Shown: in pieces, positions 25,453-33,809 of the stretch
Layout of the letters: the number at the start of each line of letters is the position of its first letter
Numbering within the stretch: the stretch's first letter is position 1
NCBI RefSeq assembly: GCF_013155375.1
Contig: NZ_JABJQY010000002.1
Coordinates: 2,294,001-2,358,000 of the forward strand
Reading direction: 5' to 3'
From: Nocardioides sp. zg-1308
GTDB lineage: Bacteria; Actinomycetota; Actinomycetes; Propionibacteriales; Nocardioidaceae
Length of the DNA stretch: 64,000 nucleotides
Notes under the pieces: generated by a model
Databases searched by the model: none
What the model was told of the DNA's origin: nothing
The model's input: the letters and a program-made list of their open reading frames with translations, nothing else
Translations under genes and position numbers: made by a program

Positions 25453-25991
25453 ACGGCCCCCTGCCCGACCGGATCCTCGTCTACGGCGTCACCGGCAGCG
25501 GCAAGAGCACGGCCGCCCTCGCCATCGGTGCGCGGACCGGGCTGCCGGCCACCCTCGTCGACGAGCTGACCTGGCTGCCCGGCTGGGTGCCGGTCGAGGA
25601 GGCGGTACAGCGGGAACTGATCGGCGCGATCGTCTCCGAGGACCGGTGGGTGCTCGACTCGGCGTACGGCGCCTGGCTCGACCTCGTCCTGCCGCGCACC
25701 CAGCTCGTCGTCGGCCTCGACTATCCCCGCTGGCTGTCCTTCGCCCGGCTGGTGCGCCGCACCGTCTCGGGCGCGGTGACGAAGGAGCCGCGCTGCAACG
25801 GCAACGTCGAGAGCTGGCGCAACATGGTCAGCAGCGACTCCATCCTCCTCTGGCACTTCCGGTCCTTCGCCCGCAAGCGGGCACGGATGCGCGCCTGGGC
25901 CGCCGATGCCGAGGGTCCGGAGGTGCTCCTGTTCTCGCACCCGCGCGAGCTGGCGGCATGGATGGAGGGGCTGGGCCGCGCGGAGCCGTAG
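25449..25991 (+). CDS. P-loop nucleoside kinase-like ATPase (adenylate-kinase/FlaR-like)
   Basis: The product has 180 residues. ILVYGVTGSGKSTAA is a Walker A motif near the N-terminus, followed by VDELTWLPGWVPV and WVLDSAYGAWLDLVLPRTQ, then a conserved RWLSFARLVRRT and an arginine-rich lid-like segment (FARKRARMRAW). This pattern is that of small topology-modulation/adenylate-kinase-related proteins. The phosphate acceptor is unknown. The GTG overlaps the PHP stop by 4 bp. Confidence 0.75.
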   Translation: MNGPLPDRILVYGVTGSGKSTAALAIGARTGLPATLVDELTWLPGWVPVEEAVQRELIGAIVSEDRWVLDSAYGAWLDLVLPRTQLVVGLDYPRWLSFARLVRRTVSGAVTKEPRCNGNVESWRNMVSSDSILLWHFRSFARKRARMRAWAADAEGPEVLLFSHPRELAAWMEGLGRAEP

Positions 25992-26103
25992 GGCCTGGCG
26001 CTCGTCGTGGGTTGTGGCGCCTCCGATGCCACGAGAGGCACGAGGGCCGCCACAGGGCAATGGGCGCCATGAGCGCATGTGTTCGAAAATGCCGATTCAC
26101 AGG

Positions 26104-26117
26104 CCTGTTGCAACAGG
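26104..26117. promoter_or_regulatory. Perfect 14-bp palindrome upstream of the HNH gene
   Basis: CCTGTTGCAACAGG is identical to its reverse complement. It ends 5 bp before the PafBC-like promoter motif at 26123, so a protein bound here would touch RNA polymerase at that promoter. It may be an operator; the factor is unknown. Confidence 0.45.
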
Positions 26118-26122
26118 TCAGA

Positions 26123-26145
26123 CTGTCGGTGGGTGCTGCCACGAT
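26123..26145 (+). promoter_or_regulatory. PafBC/RecA-independent DNA-damage-type promoter
   Basis: CTGTCGGTG (26123-26131), 8 bp, then CACGAT (26140-26145) matches the mycobacterial RecA-independent consensus tTGTCRgtg-N8-TAnnnT except for C in place of T at the first base of each block. The ATG at 26152 follows after 6 nt, the leaderless spacing used elsewhere in the window. Confidence 0.6.
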
Positions 26146-26151
26146 GGACCC

Positions 26152-27582
26152 ATGTCCAGTCACACCATCCGCACTCCCGCCGCCCGGGCCTCCCGCCGCA
26201 GCGCGCTGGACCGAGCCGCGGCGGCGATGGCCGCCAAGCGGCGCGTCGAGGTCGAGGTGCTCGAGTCCGCGCTGGACTGGGCACGGACGCACGTCGTGTC
26301 GGCGGACGAGGACGCTGCCGGGTGGCGGTCGGAGACGGTCCGCCCGCTGGGCGGTCCGGGTGCGTTGTTCGGCGACCGGGCGCTGCCGATCGCGGGCGAG
26401 GGAACGCCGCTGGTGGCGGAGTTCGCCGTCATGGAGCTCGCTGCGGTTCTCGACCTGTCGCACGAGGGGGCGCTGTCCCTGGTCGGCGACGTGCTGGACC
26501 TCGCCCATCGGCTGCCGCGGTTGTGGGAGCTGGTCCGGGCGCTGCGCGTGCCGGCCCACCTCGGTCGCGAGGCGGCGCGGGAGTCGCGCGACCTCTCGCT
26601 TGCCGCCGCGGCCCGTGCCGACCGCCTCCTGGTGTGGCAGCCACGTCGGCTCAACCCCCACCGGGTCGGGGTCCTGGTCCACGAGGCCCGGCTCTACGCA
26701 GATCCCGACCGCGCGTTCGCGGACCACGACGCCGCCCTCGCATCCCGCCGCGTCGAGGTCCACCACGAGCACGGCGCCCCCGGGACCTCGGAGGTCTTCA
26801 TGACCCTCGACACGGACGACGCCATCGCCTTCGACCGGACGGTCTCGACCATGGCGGCCACCATGCGCTCCCTCGGGCACCCTGGCGAGCTCGGGCCGCG
26901 CCGCGCCCACGCCGTCGGCCTGCTGGCCGACCCGCAGAAGGCGCTGGACCTGCTGGCGGTCGATCCAGCCGATCCGGACCGACCTGACCCGGACACCGAC
27001 CCGTCCGTCGTCCTCGCCGAGGATCTGGCCCACGCCTCGCCGACCCCGTTCGGGGGAGTCGGCCACGGCGCCCGCGAGGCGGTGGTCGTCCTCCACGTGA
27101 CGGACCGTGACCTCCTCGCCGTCGGCACACCCGACACGTCGTACCCCACTGCCGGCGGAGGTCGGTGCCCCGAGCTGGGCTCGCTCCTGGTCGGGCGGCT
27201 GCGCACCTGGCTCCTCGCGGCCGACAAGGTCACTGTGAAGCCCGTCCTCGACCCGGCGACCATGACCTCGGTCGACCAGCACGACCCGCCTGCCGCGATG
27301 GTCGAGGCTGTTCGCCTTCGCGACGGGACCTGCGTCTTTCCTCGCTGCAGCAGGCCCTCGAGGTCCTGCGACCTCGACCACATCGAGCCCTACGCCCCGT
27401 TCGACGAGGGAGGGCCGCCGGGGCAGACCAGGCCTGACAACCTCGCCCCGCTGTGCCGACGGCACCACCGAGCCAAGACCTTTGGTCGCTTCGCGTACGT
27501 CCGACTGCCCGACGGGTCCTACGAGTGGACCCTTCCCGCCGGGGGCCACGTCACCACCGATCCTCCGCGTCGACGACCCTGA
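26152..27582 (+). CDS. DUF222/13E12-type HNH endonuclease
   Basis: The product has 476 residues. The helical N-terminal two thirds is the DUF222 (13E12 repeat) region, with VVLHVTDRDLLA near its end. The C-terminal HNH domain reads CVFPRCSRPSRSCDLDHIEP, then NLAPLCRRHHRAKTFGRF, giving the Cys pair, the catalytic DH and the HxxH region. It would be a metal-dependent DNA nuclease; related genes are multicopy in actinobacteria. The upstream promoter resembles the DNA-damage-induced PafBC type. ATG 26152 is supported by that promoter. There is no transposase nearby, and base use is like that of the neighbours. Confidence 0.85.
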   Translation: MSSHTIRTPAARASRRSALDRAAAAMAAKRRVEVEVLESALDWARTHVVSADEDAAGWRSETVRPLGGPGALFGDRALPIAGEGTPLVAEFAVMELAAVLDLSHEGALSLVGDVLDLAHRLPRLWELVRALRVPAHLGREAARESRDLSLAAAARADRLLVWQPRRLNPHRVGVLVHEARLYADPDRAFADHDAALASRRVEVHHEHGAPGTSEVFMTLDTDDAIAFDRTVSTMAATMRSLGHPGELGPRRAHAVGLLADPQKALDLLAVDPADPDRPDPDTDPSVVLAEDLAHASPTPFGGVGHGAREAVVVLHVTDRDLLAVGTPDTSYPTAGGGRCPELGSLLVGRLRTWLLAADKVTVKPVLDPATMTSVDQHDPPAAMVEAVRLRDGTCVFPRCSRPSRSCDLDHIEPYAPFDEGGPPGQTRPDNLAPLCRRHHRAKTFGRFAYVRLPDGSYEWTLPAGGHVTTDPPRRRP

Positions 27583-27638
27583 CCGCCCCGCCGATCCCGA
27601 CACCTCGTGGTGATCGGGCTGGCAGCACGTGGACGGCT

Positions 27639-28067
27639 TCAGCGGTAGGGGAGGAAGTCGACGCGGTGGGCTCGCCGTCGCCACCCGGGCCACGGCCATG
27701 CGTTCCTCCAGCTCCGGGTCGTGGCGCCAGCGTTCCTTTCCTCGAGGCAACCGCCGCGACCGAGATGGAACGCCGTCGCGCGTCCTTCCACGGCGAGTCG
27801 GATGACCTCGTCGATCGACTGGACGGCCAGCGCGACGTCCTCGCTGAGCTCCGCCGGGACCGCCGCCTGGTCGTCGAGCTGCACCGTCCCGTGGTACCCG
27901 TTGCCGAGGTACAGGACGACACCGACCGCATCCGGCCTGCGCGGCACGATGCGGAGGAACGTCGCTCCGTGGTCCTCGCTGGTCTGGAGAGTGGCGCAGT
28001 CCGACAGTCGAGCGGCGTATTCCTCGAAGTGCAACCGGGGCACGGACACGGGGTCGACCATGGCCAC
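27639..28067 (-). CDS. Hypothetical protein
   Basis: The product has 142 residues and I do not recognise a family. The N-terminal part is a plausible small alpha/beta domain (RLHFEEYAARLSDCATLQTS, TFLRIVPRRPDAVGVVLYLG), and the C-terminus is Arg/Trp-rich (RSWRNAWPWPGWRRRAHRVD). GTG 28067 is preceded by GGGGGG; ATG 28061 is an alternative. It lies 14 bp after a small membrane protein gene, so the two are probably co-transcribed. It is convergent with the HNH gene. Confidence 0.55.
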   Translation of the reverse strand: MAMVDPVSVPRLHFEEYAARLSDCATLQTSEDHGATFLRIVPRRPDAVGVVLYLGNGYHGTVQLDDQAAVPAELSEDVALAVQSIDEVIRLAVEGRATAFHLGRGGCLEERNAGATTRSWRNAWPWPGWRRRAHRVDFLPYR

Positions 28068-28081
28068 CGAACGCCCCCCGG

Positions 28082-28294
28082 TCAGCCGGTCCGGTCCGTC
28101 GACCTGCGCGGGTGGACCTCGGCCGGCACACCCTGCCGCCCCTGCCACGCGCCCAGGAGGAGGAACGCGACCGCCACGACCGGCGCGGCGGGATCGACGG
28201 ACAACGGGGTCGGGGCGAGCAGGGAGGCGAGGAAGAGCAGGGCAGCGCCGGTCAAGACGGCGTACCACCCGTCGCTCAGCATCCCGATCGCCAT
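28082..28294 (-). CDS. Small two-helix membrane protein
   Basis: The product has 70 residues with two hydrophobic stretches, YAVLTGAALLFLASLLAP and AAPVVAVAFLLLGAWQG, separated by a short Pro-containing turn, and a polar C-terminal tail. The family is not recognised. The start is uncertain because no Shine-Dalgarno sequence precedes ATG 28294; the ATG four codons in is another option. It pairs with the hypothetical gene downstream. Confidence 0.5.
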   Translation of the reverse strand: MAIGMLSDGWYAVLTGAALLFLASLLAPTPLSVDPAAPVVAVAFLLLGAWQGRQGVPAEVHPRRSTDRTG

Positions 28295-28377
28295 GAGGGA
28301 GAAGGAGGTCCGTAAAAGCTCACGCGCGCCAGACTAGTGGCCAGCGAGCCTGCCGCCAGGGCGTTCGGGCAGCGGGC

Positions 28378-29055
28378 TCAGGTCACGCGCCCCGCTCGCG
28401 GCCGCTGGTGGGCGTCGACCCGTTCGCGGACGTGCCCGGCAAGACCGTCCACCGCGAGCAGCGAGGGAAGCAGGGCCGGCTCGACGGTCAGGGCGCGGAA
28501 CAACGTCGCCACGGTGATGCCGTGCGCAGGCCGCTCGACCACGTCCACGGCGTCGCCCGCTCGCAGCAGTCCTTCGTCGAGGACGCGGAGGTAGACGCCG
28601 GGCCGTCCCTCCCTCGTGAACCGCTTGACCCACGCGCTGGGGTCGTAGCCCGTGCGCTGCATCCACGTCTTGAAGTCGTTGCAGGGCGTCCGGACCGACG
28701 CCACCTCCAGGACGACGCCACCGATCCGCCAGCGCTCCCCGAGCAGGCACTGGCCGTGGTCGATCCCGACGGTGGTGAGGTTCTCGCTGAACTGCCCGTC
28801 GCCGATGCTCCTGCCCAGCTCGGCCGCCCAGTGGTCGAGGTCCTCGCGCGCGTACGCCGACACGGCGCGGTCGGGCCCGCCGTGGTTCACCGTGTCGAAC
28901 ACTCCGTCGCCGCGCAGCCCGCTGCTGGTGATCGGCACGGCGCCGGTGGCCGGCGCCTTGTCCATCCCGGTGGCGCCGAGCCCGGCCCAGGGCGCCGGCC
29001 GCGGCAGGCCGACGTTGACGGACGCGACGTGCGGCACGACGTCCTCGCGGATCAC
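28378..29055 (-). CDS. MOSC-domain protein (YiiM-like)
   Basis: The product has 225 residues. The MOSC core is visible as GVFDTVNHGGPDRAVSAYAR, FSENLTTVGID, RIGGVVLEVASVRTPCNDFK and GVYLRVLDEG; the Cys in RTPCNDF is the conserved molybdenum-cofactor-sulfur-carrying-type Cys. YiiM/MOSC proteins detoxify N-hydroxylated compounds using molybdenum cofactor. GTG 29055 has AAGGGGGG just upstream. A molybdoenzyme operon and MoeZ occur elsewhere in the window but are not linked to it. Confidence 0.85.
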   Translation of the reverse strand: MIREDVVPHVASVNVGLPRPAPWAGLGATGMDKAPATGAVPITSSGLRGDGVFDTVNHGGPDRAVSAYAREDLDHWAAELGRSIGDGQFSENLTTVGIDHGQCLLGERWRIGGVVLEVASVRTPCNDFKTWMQRTGYDPSAWVKRFTREGRPGVYLRVLDEGLLRAGDAVDVVERPAHGITVATLFRALTVEPALLPSLLAVDGLAGHVRERVDAHQRPRAGRVT

Positions 29056-29166
29056 GGTCCCCCCTTGCCCGGCGTGCGGCACGCCTGCGCCGAGCCGTAC
29101 CCCACCACACCCGGACGGATGCCGGCGTGCGCCTACCCTAGGAGCTCACCTTCCTCGGGGGTCCCT

Positions 29167-30525
29167 GTGCACCTGCTCCGCCTGCTCTCCGCTCCTGCCC
29201 TCGTCGGCGTCGTCGCCTCCCTCGTCCTGCCGTCACCCGGTGCGGTCGCCGGGGTGGAGGACGCTTGGAGCCCGCTGCAGGACGTGGGTGGCGCCACCGT
29301 CGCCGTGGCGCTGGAGGACGGGACGACCGCGCTCGTCAGCGTCGGCGGACCCGACGACGCCACCATCTTCGACCAGCGCCGCACCGCCGACGGCACCCTG
29401 CTGCCGCTAACCCTGGTGACCTCGGTCGAGCACGCGAGGAGCTGCCGCCCGGCCGAGGCCGTCACCGCGCGGGGCAGCTTCGCGGTCGCCGTGGAGTGCC
29501 GAACGAAGACCGGCGAGGACGACCCGCCCGCCACCCTGGTCGAGCTGGTGTGGACCCAGGACGACGGCTGGGTGACGCGCGTCGAGCCGGAGGCCGAGCT
29601 CGGGTCGCTCGACTACTCGGCGGGGGGCCAGTACGTCGCCTTCGCGACCAACAGCGAGTACGGCGAGCCGCACCACGTGACGAGCTACCACCCCGACCTC
29701 GGCTGGCGGGACCTCACCCGTGACGAGCTCGGCCTGACCGGGGACGACATCGTCGCCGCGATCAGCGACTCCGGCAACGTGGTCGCCGTGCGCGGTGCCG
29801 GCTTCGAGGACGAGCCCGGCTACTACTGGGGCGGTCGGCTCCGCGTCGAGACGTACGACGACGCGGCGGGCACCTGGACGCGACGGCTCGACCGCAGCCA
29901 CCCCGACGGCGGCATCGACCCGCTGGCGGTGGACCTCGTCGGGCGTCGGTTCACCGCGACGATCGTCCGGTCCCGGTCGACGGGCGAGCTCGACGGCCTC
30001 GACGACCGGGTCGTCGTCCTGTCGGGCCGGCCGGGCGACCCGCGATCGTCCTCGGCGTCCCGCTGGAGCCGCTGGGTCCTCACCGGCTCGGCGGCCACCA
30101 CGCGAGCGGGTGTCGCCGTCGCGTCGTGGCACGCCGTCGACCGCCGGGGGACCGCCAAGCCGTGGCTGGCGACGTGGGCCCCGAAGCGCCCGAGACCGTC
30201 CGTGACGGACCTCCGCTGGCGCACGACCCTGACCGACGGTGCGATCTTCGGTCGGGCCATGGACGTCTCGGTCAGCGCGAACGGCCGCGGCGCCCTCGCG
30301 TACGTCCGGCACCCCCGCGAGGACAGCTCGTGGACGGTGGCGGGCGAGTCGTTCCGGGTCGCGCGCGACGGGCGCCTGACCGACCGGGTGCCGGCGACGT
30401 GGGCGCGTCCGGCCGACACGATCGTCACCTCGGTGGCGAGCGCGCGGACCGCCAGCATCACGCTCGGGGGCATGATCGGCTCGGAGTTCCCGACGCTCGA
30501 GACGAGCTACACCACCCTGCCCTGA
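29167..30525 (+). CDS. Secreted protein of unknown function, possible beta-propeller
   Basis: The product has 452 residues with a signal peptide at about 1-28 (LLRLLSAPALVGVVASLVLP). The rest is a string of short strands with recurring WT, VAVA and Asp/Gly turns (for example SPLQDVGGATVAVALEDG and VAFATNSEYGEPHHVTSY), suggesting a beta-propeller. I see no catalytic motif. GTG 29167 starts the signal peptide. The gene is convergent with the SDR gene, 4 bp apart. Confidence 0.65.
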   Translation: MHLLRLLSAPALVGVVASLVLPSPGAVAGVEDAWSPLQDVGGATVAVALEDGTTALVSVGGPDDATIFDQRRTADGTLLPLTLVTSVEHARSCRPAEAVTARGSFAVAVECRTKTGEDDPPATLVELVWTQDDGWVTRVEPEAELGSLDYSAGGQYVAFATNSEYGEPHHVTSYHPDLGWRDLTRDELGLTGDDIVAAISDSGNVVAVRGAGFEDEPGYYWGGRLRVETYDDAAGTWTRRLDRSHPDGGIDPLAVDLVGRRFTATIVRSRSTGELDGLDDRVVVLSGRPGDPRSSSASRWSRWVLTGSAATTRAGVAVASWHAVDRRGTAKPWLATWAPKRPRPSVTDLRWRTTLTDGAIFGRAMDVSVSANGRGALAYVRHPREDSSWTVAGESFRVARDGRLTDRVPATWARPADTIVTSVASARTASITLGGMIGSEFPTLETSYTTLP

Positions 30526-30529
30526 GCCC

Positions 30530-31282
30530 TCAGCGACGCCCGACCGACTGCGTCAGCCGCAGCACCCGGTTGGGGATGGCGCGTGTGAGCGCGACGATCG
30601 TCTTGTACTGCGCGCCCGGGATCGAGTACGCCCGGCCCTTGTCGAAGTCCTCGAGCGAGGTGCGCACGAGGAACTCGACGTCGAGCCACATGAAGCCCTC
30701 GCCGCGCTTGACGTCCATCCGCTGGTGGAACTCGGTCTTGGTGAAGCCGGGGCACAGCGCCATGACCCTGACCCCGCGGGACCCGTACTCCAGGTGCGCC
30801 CACTCGCTGAAGCTGTTGACCCAGGCCTTGGCGGCGGAGTAGGTGCCGCGGGGGAGGAACGCGGCGACGCTGGAGACGTTGATGATCCCGCCGTGGCCCC
30901 GCTCGGCCATCGGGCGGAGCGCGGCGTGGCTCAGCCGCAGCACGGCGGTGACCAGCACCTCCAGCATCGCGGTCTCCTCGTCGGCGGTGTTGTCGAGGAA
31001 GCGCTGCTTGAGGCCGAAGCCGGCGTTGTTGACCAGCAGGTCGACGGGGCGGTCGCGGTCGGCGAGGCGGGCCTCGACGCGGGCCAGGTCGTCGCGGTCG
31101 ACGAGGTCGGCGACGAGCACCTCGACCTCCACCTGGTGGGCGCGGCGCAGCTCGTGGGCCACCTGCTCGAGACGGGCGGAGTCGCGCGCCACGAGGACGA
31201 GGTCGTCGCCGCGCGCGGCGAGCTGGACGGCGTACTCGTGGCCGATGCCGGCGGTCGCGCCGGTGATCAGTGAGGTGCTCAT
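30530..31282 (-). CDS. Short-chain dehydrogenase/reductase
   Basis: The product has 250 residues, the normal SDR length. SLITGATAGIGHEYAVQLA is the cofactor-binding TGxxxGIG motif, LLVNNAGFG the NNAG motif, INVSSVAAF the catalytic Ser strand and YSAAK the Tyr-x3-Lys pair. LVARDS after the second strand ends with Arg, which suggests NADPH. The substrate is unknown. AATGCT lies 6 nt before the ATG, so the message may be leaderless. Confidence 0.9.
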   Translation of the reverse strand: MSTSLITGATAGIGHEYAVQLAARGDDLVLVARDSARLEQVAHELRRAHQVEVEVLVADLVDRDDLARVEARLADRDRPVDLLVNNAGFGLKQRFLDNTADEETAMLEVLVTAVLRLSHAALRPMAERGHGGIINVSSVAAFLPRGTYSAAKAWVNSFSEWAHLEYGSRGVRVMALCPGFTKTEFHQRMDVKRGEGFMWLDVEFLVRTSLEDFDKGRAYSIPGAQYKTIVALTRAIPNRVLRLTQSVGRR

Positions 31283-31342
31283 GGCGCCAGCATTTCAGTA
31301 CGCGGCTCGCGCCCGCGACCCCGTCCTGCACAATTGCGGGCA

Positions 31343-32206
31343 ATGAGCACCGAGAGCCGGGCCCTAGGCCCCGTGACGCTGGCCGTCGCCAACCAGAAGG
31401 GCGGCGTCGCCAAGACGACGTCCGTCGCCTCGATCGGTGCCGCCCTGGCCGAGCTGGGCCACCGCGTGCTGCTGGTCGACCTCGACCCGCAGGCGTGCCT
31501 CACCTTCTCCCTGGGCATCGACCCGGAGGACCTCGAGACGTCCGTGCACCACGTGCTGACCCAGGGCGTGGACCCGGCGGAGGTGATCCTCGAGACCGAG
31601 GACGGCGTCGACGTCCTGCCGGCGACCATCGAGCTGGCCCGCGCCGAGGCCGACCTGCTCACCCGCACCGGGCGCGAGCACGTCATCAAGGGCGCGCTCG
31701 AGCAGCTGGCCGAGGACCTCGCCGACTCCGACGAGGGACCCTACGACTGGGTCCTGCTGGACTGCCCGCCGTCGCTCGGCGTGCTCACGGTCGCCGCGCT
31801 CACCGCCGCCGACGGCGTGCTGGTGCCGCTGCAGTGCGAGACGCTCTCGCACCGCGGGGTCGGCCAGCTGCTCGACACCGTGCACGACGTACGCCGCTTC
31901 ACCAACCGCGGCCTCGAGGTGTGGGGCGTGCTGCCGACGCTCTACGACGGCCGCACCAACCACGCCCGCACCGTGCTGGAGACGATCAGCGAGACCTACG
32001 ACCTCGAGGTCGTCGAGCCGCCGATCCCCAAGACGATCAAGTTCGCCGAGGCGCCGGCAGCCGGACGGTCCATCCTGGCCACCAGCCGCAGCAGCAAGGG
32101 CGCCGCCGCCTACCGGCAGGTCGCCGAGAACCTGGTCGCCCGCGCCGCCCGGCCGAAGGCCGCACCGGCCCGGACGCGGAAGAAGGCCCCCGCGCGCGAG
32201 CGCTGA
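31343..32206 (+). CDS. ParA-family ATPase
   Basis: The product has 287 residues. VANQKGGVAKTTSVASIGA is the deviant Walker A motif (KGGxxKTT), VLLVDLDPQACLT is Walker A', and DWVLLDCPPSLGVLTVAAL is Walker B. The C-terminus is a basic Lys/Ala/Arg tail of about 25 residues that could bind DNA. No parB lies next to it, so this is an orphan ParA, of the type found next to a DEAD-box helicase in actinobacteria, not the chromosome-partition copy. CACAAT lies 8 nt before the ATG. Confidence 0.9.
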   Translation: MSTESRALGPVTLAVANQKGGVAKTTSVASIGAALAELGHRVLLVDLDPQACLTFSLGIDPEDLETSVHHVLTQGVDPAEVILETEDGVDVLPATIELARAEADLLTRTGREHVIKGALEQLAEDLADSDEGPYDWVLLDCPPSLGVLTVAALTAADGVLVPLQCETLSHRGVGQLLDTVHDVRRFTNRGLEVWGVLPTLYDGRTNHARTVLETISETYDLEVVEPPIPKTIKFAEAPAAGRSILATSRSSKGAAAYRQVAENLVARAARPKAAPARTRKKAPARER

Positions 32207-32231
32207 GGGCCTCCTCCGTCGAGCCGGTGGA

Positions 32232-33665
32232 TCAGGCGTTCGGCGTCTCCACGCTGCTGCCGCCGCGGGTGCGGCGACGGCTGCGGTTGCGGCGGCGCGG
32301 GGCGTCACCGGAGGACTCGCCCGAGCCGGAGGTCGCGCCCGACCCCTCGCCGGAGCGCTGACCCGAGCGCTGGCCCTCGGAACGGCCGCCGGAGCGCTGG
32401 CCCTCGCCGGAGCGACGCTCGCGGGGAGCCCGCTCCTTCTTCTCGACCGGCGCCGGGTCGACGATGCGGCCCTTGGTGCCGGCCGGGATGCCCTGGTCGT
32501 GGAAGAGGTGCTCGGAGGTCGAGTAGGTCTCCTGCGGCTCGTCGAAGGGCAGGTCGAGCGTCTTGTTGATCATCTTCCAGCGGTGCAGGTCGGCCCAGTC
32601 CACGAAGGTGATCGCGGTGCCGGTGGCACCCGCGCGACCGGTGCGGCCGATGCGGTGGACGTAGGCCTTGTCGTCCTCGGGGCACGTGTAGTTGATGACG
32701 TGGGAGACGCCGCGCACGTCGATGCCGCGGGCGGCGACGTCGGTGCAGACGAGGACCTGGATCTTGTCCTCGCGGAAGCGGGCGAGCGCCTTCTCGCGGG
32801 CGACCTGCGCCATGTCGCCGTGGAGGGGGGAGGCGTTGAAGCCCCGCTCCTGCAGGTCCTCGGCGATGCGCTGCGCCTGACGCTTGGTGCGGGTGAAGAC
32901 GATCATCTTCTCCGCGTCCTCGGCCTGCAGGACCCGGCCGATGATCTCGGGCTTGTCGAGGTCGTGGGCCTGGTAGATGAACTGCGCCGTGGCCGGGACC
33001 ATGGTCGTGTCGTAGGACGACTCGGCGCGGATGTTCATCGGGTGGCGCATGTGGGTGCGGGCCAGCGCGACGATGGCCGCCGGCATGGTGGCCGAGAAGA
33101 GCATCGTCTGGCGGGTCTCGGGCGTCTTGGAGAGCAGCGTGATGACGTCGGGCAGGAAGCCGAGGTCGAGCATCTCGTCGGCCTCGTCGAGCACGAGCGC
33201 GTGCACGTGCGAGAGGTCGAGGGCCCGGCGGTTGGCCAGGTCGATGAGGCGACCCGGGGTGCCGACGACGATGTCGACGCCGGACTCGAGGGTCTCGAGC
33301 TGGGTGTCGTAGCCGACGCCGCCGTAGACGGTGAGGACCCGCAGGCCGAGGTCCTTGCTCGCGAGGTGCAGGTCGTTGGAGACCTGGAGCGCCAGCTCGC
33401 GGGTCGGGGCGACGATGAGCGCCTGCGGCTTGCCCTGCGGCATGTCGGCGTAGGCCGGGTCGCTGGGGGCCACGGAGCGCTGCAGCACCGGGATGCCGAA
33501 GGCGAGCGTCTTGCCGGTGCCCGTGCGGGCCTGGCCGATGAGGTCGGTGCCCAGGAGCGCGACCGAGAGGGTCATCTCCTGGATGGCGAAGGGGGTGGTG
33601 ATGCCGGCGCGGTCGAGCGCGTCGCAGATCTTGGGCAGCACGCCCAGTTCACGGAAGGTGGTCAC
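32232..33665 (-). CDS. DEAD-box RNA helicase (RhlE-like)
   Basis: The product has 477 residues. The Q motif is GITTPFAIQEMTL, motif I ARTGTGKT, Ia PTRELALQV, II VLDEADEML, III SAT, and the C-terminal helicase half has VLVCTDVAARGIDV and HRIGRTGRAG. The tail from about residue 395 is rich in Gly/Arg/Ser/Glu with repeats of GQRSG and ends in RRRNRSRRRTRGG, an RNA-binding type tail. It remodels RNA, likely ribosome assembly or cold-related. It is convergent with the ParA gene, leaving 25 bp. Confidence 0.93.
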   Translation of the reverse strand: MTTFRELGVLPKICDALDRAGITTPFAIQEMTLSVALLGTDLIGQARTGTGKTLAFGIPVLQRSVAPSDPAYADMPQGKPQALIVAPTRELALQVSNDLHLASKDLGLRVLTVYGGVGYDTQLETLESGVDIVVGTPGRLIDLANRRALDLSHVHALVLDEADEMLDLGFLPDVITLLSKTPETRQTMLFSATMPAAIVALARTHMRHPMNIRAESSYDTTMVPATAQFIYQAHDLDKPEIIGRVLQAEDAEKMIVFTRTKRQAQRIAEDLQERGFNASPLHGDMAQVAREKALARFREDKIQVLVCTDVAARGIDVRGVSHVINYTCPEDDKAYVHRIGRTGRAGATGTAITFVDWADLHRWKMINKTLDLPFDEPQETYSTSEHLFHDQGIPAGTKGRIVDPAPVEKKERAPRERRSGEGQRSGGRSEGQRSGQRSGEGSGATSGSGESSGDAPRRRNRSRRRTRGGSSVETPNA

Positions 33666-33797
33666 GAAGTGTCGCTTTCAGAGTCGGGTCGTCCCACGCG
33701 TTTGCGGTCAGCCCACTCCGATGAGGATCGCCGACCGCGCACATACAGGCGGCCACCGGACACGTTGTCGGCGGCTCGGTCGACATCATGCTATCGC

Positions 33798-33803
33798 TAC
33801 GCT
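33798..33803 (+). promoter_or_regulatory. TACGCT -10 hexamer, leaderless-type promoter
   Basis: TACGCT is followed by GCGCGC (6 nt) and the ATG at 33810. The rest of the 144-bp divergent gap to the helicase gene (33666-33809) shows no other clear signal. Confidence 0.5.
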
Positions 33804-33809
33804 GCGCGC

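Noticed and set aside
26080..26100. LexA SOS box upstream of the HNH gene, suggested by GTTCGAAAA.
   Set aside because: Only one half resembles the actinobacterial GAAC-N4-GTTC box. The PafBC-type match at 26123-26145 is much better placed.
26152..27582. Mobile element or intein homing nuclease.
   Set aside because: I found no flanking repeats, transposase, integrase or interrupted host gene, and codon use is like that of the neighbours. DUF222/HNH genes are common stand-alone genes in this group.
31343..32206. Chromosome-partition parA.
   Set aside because: No parB, gidB or parS-like site is nearby; the gene sits beside a DEAD-box helicase and is an orphan ParA.
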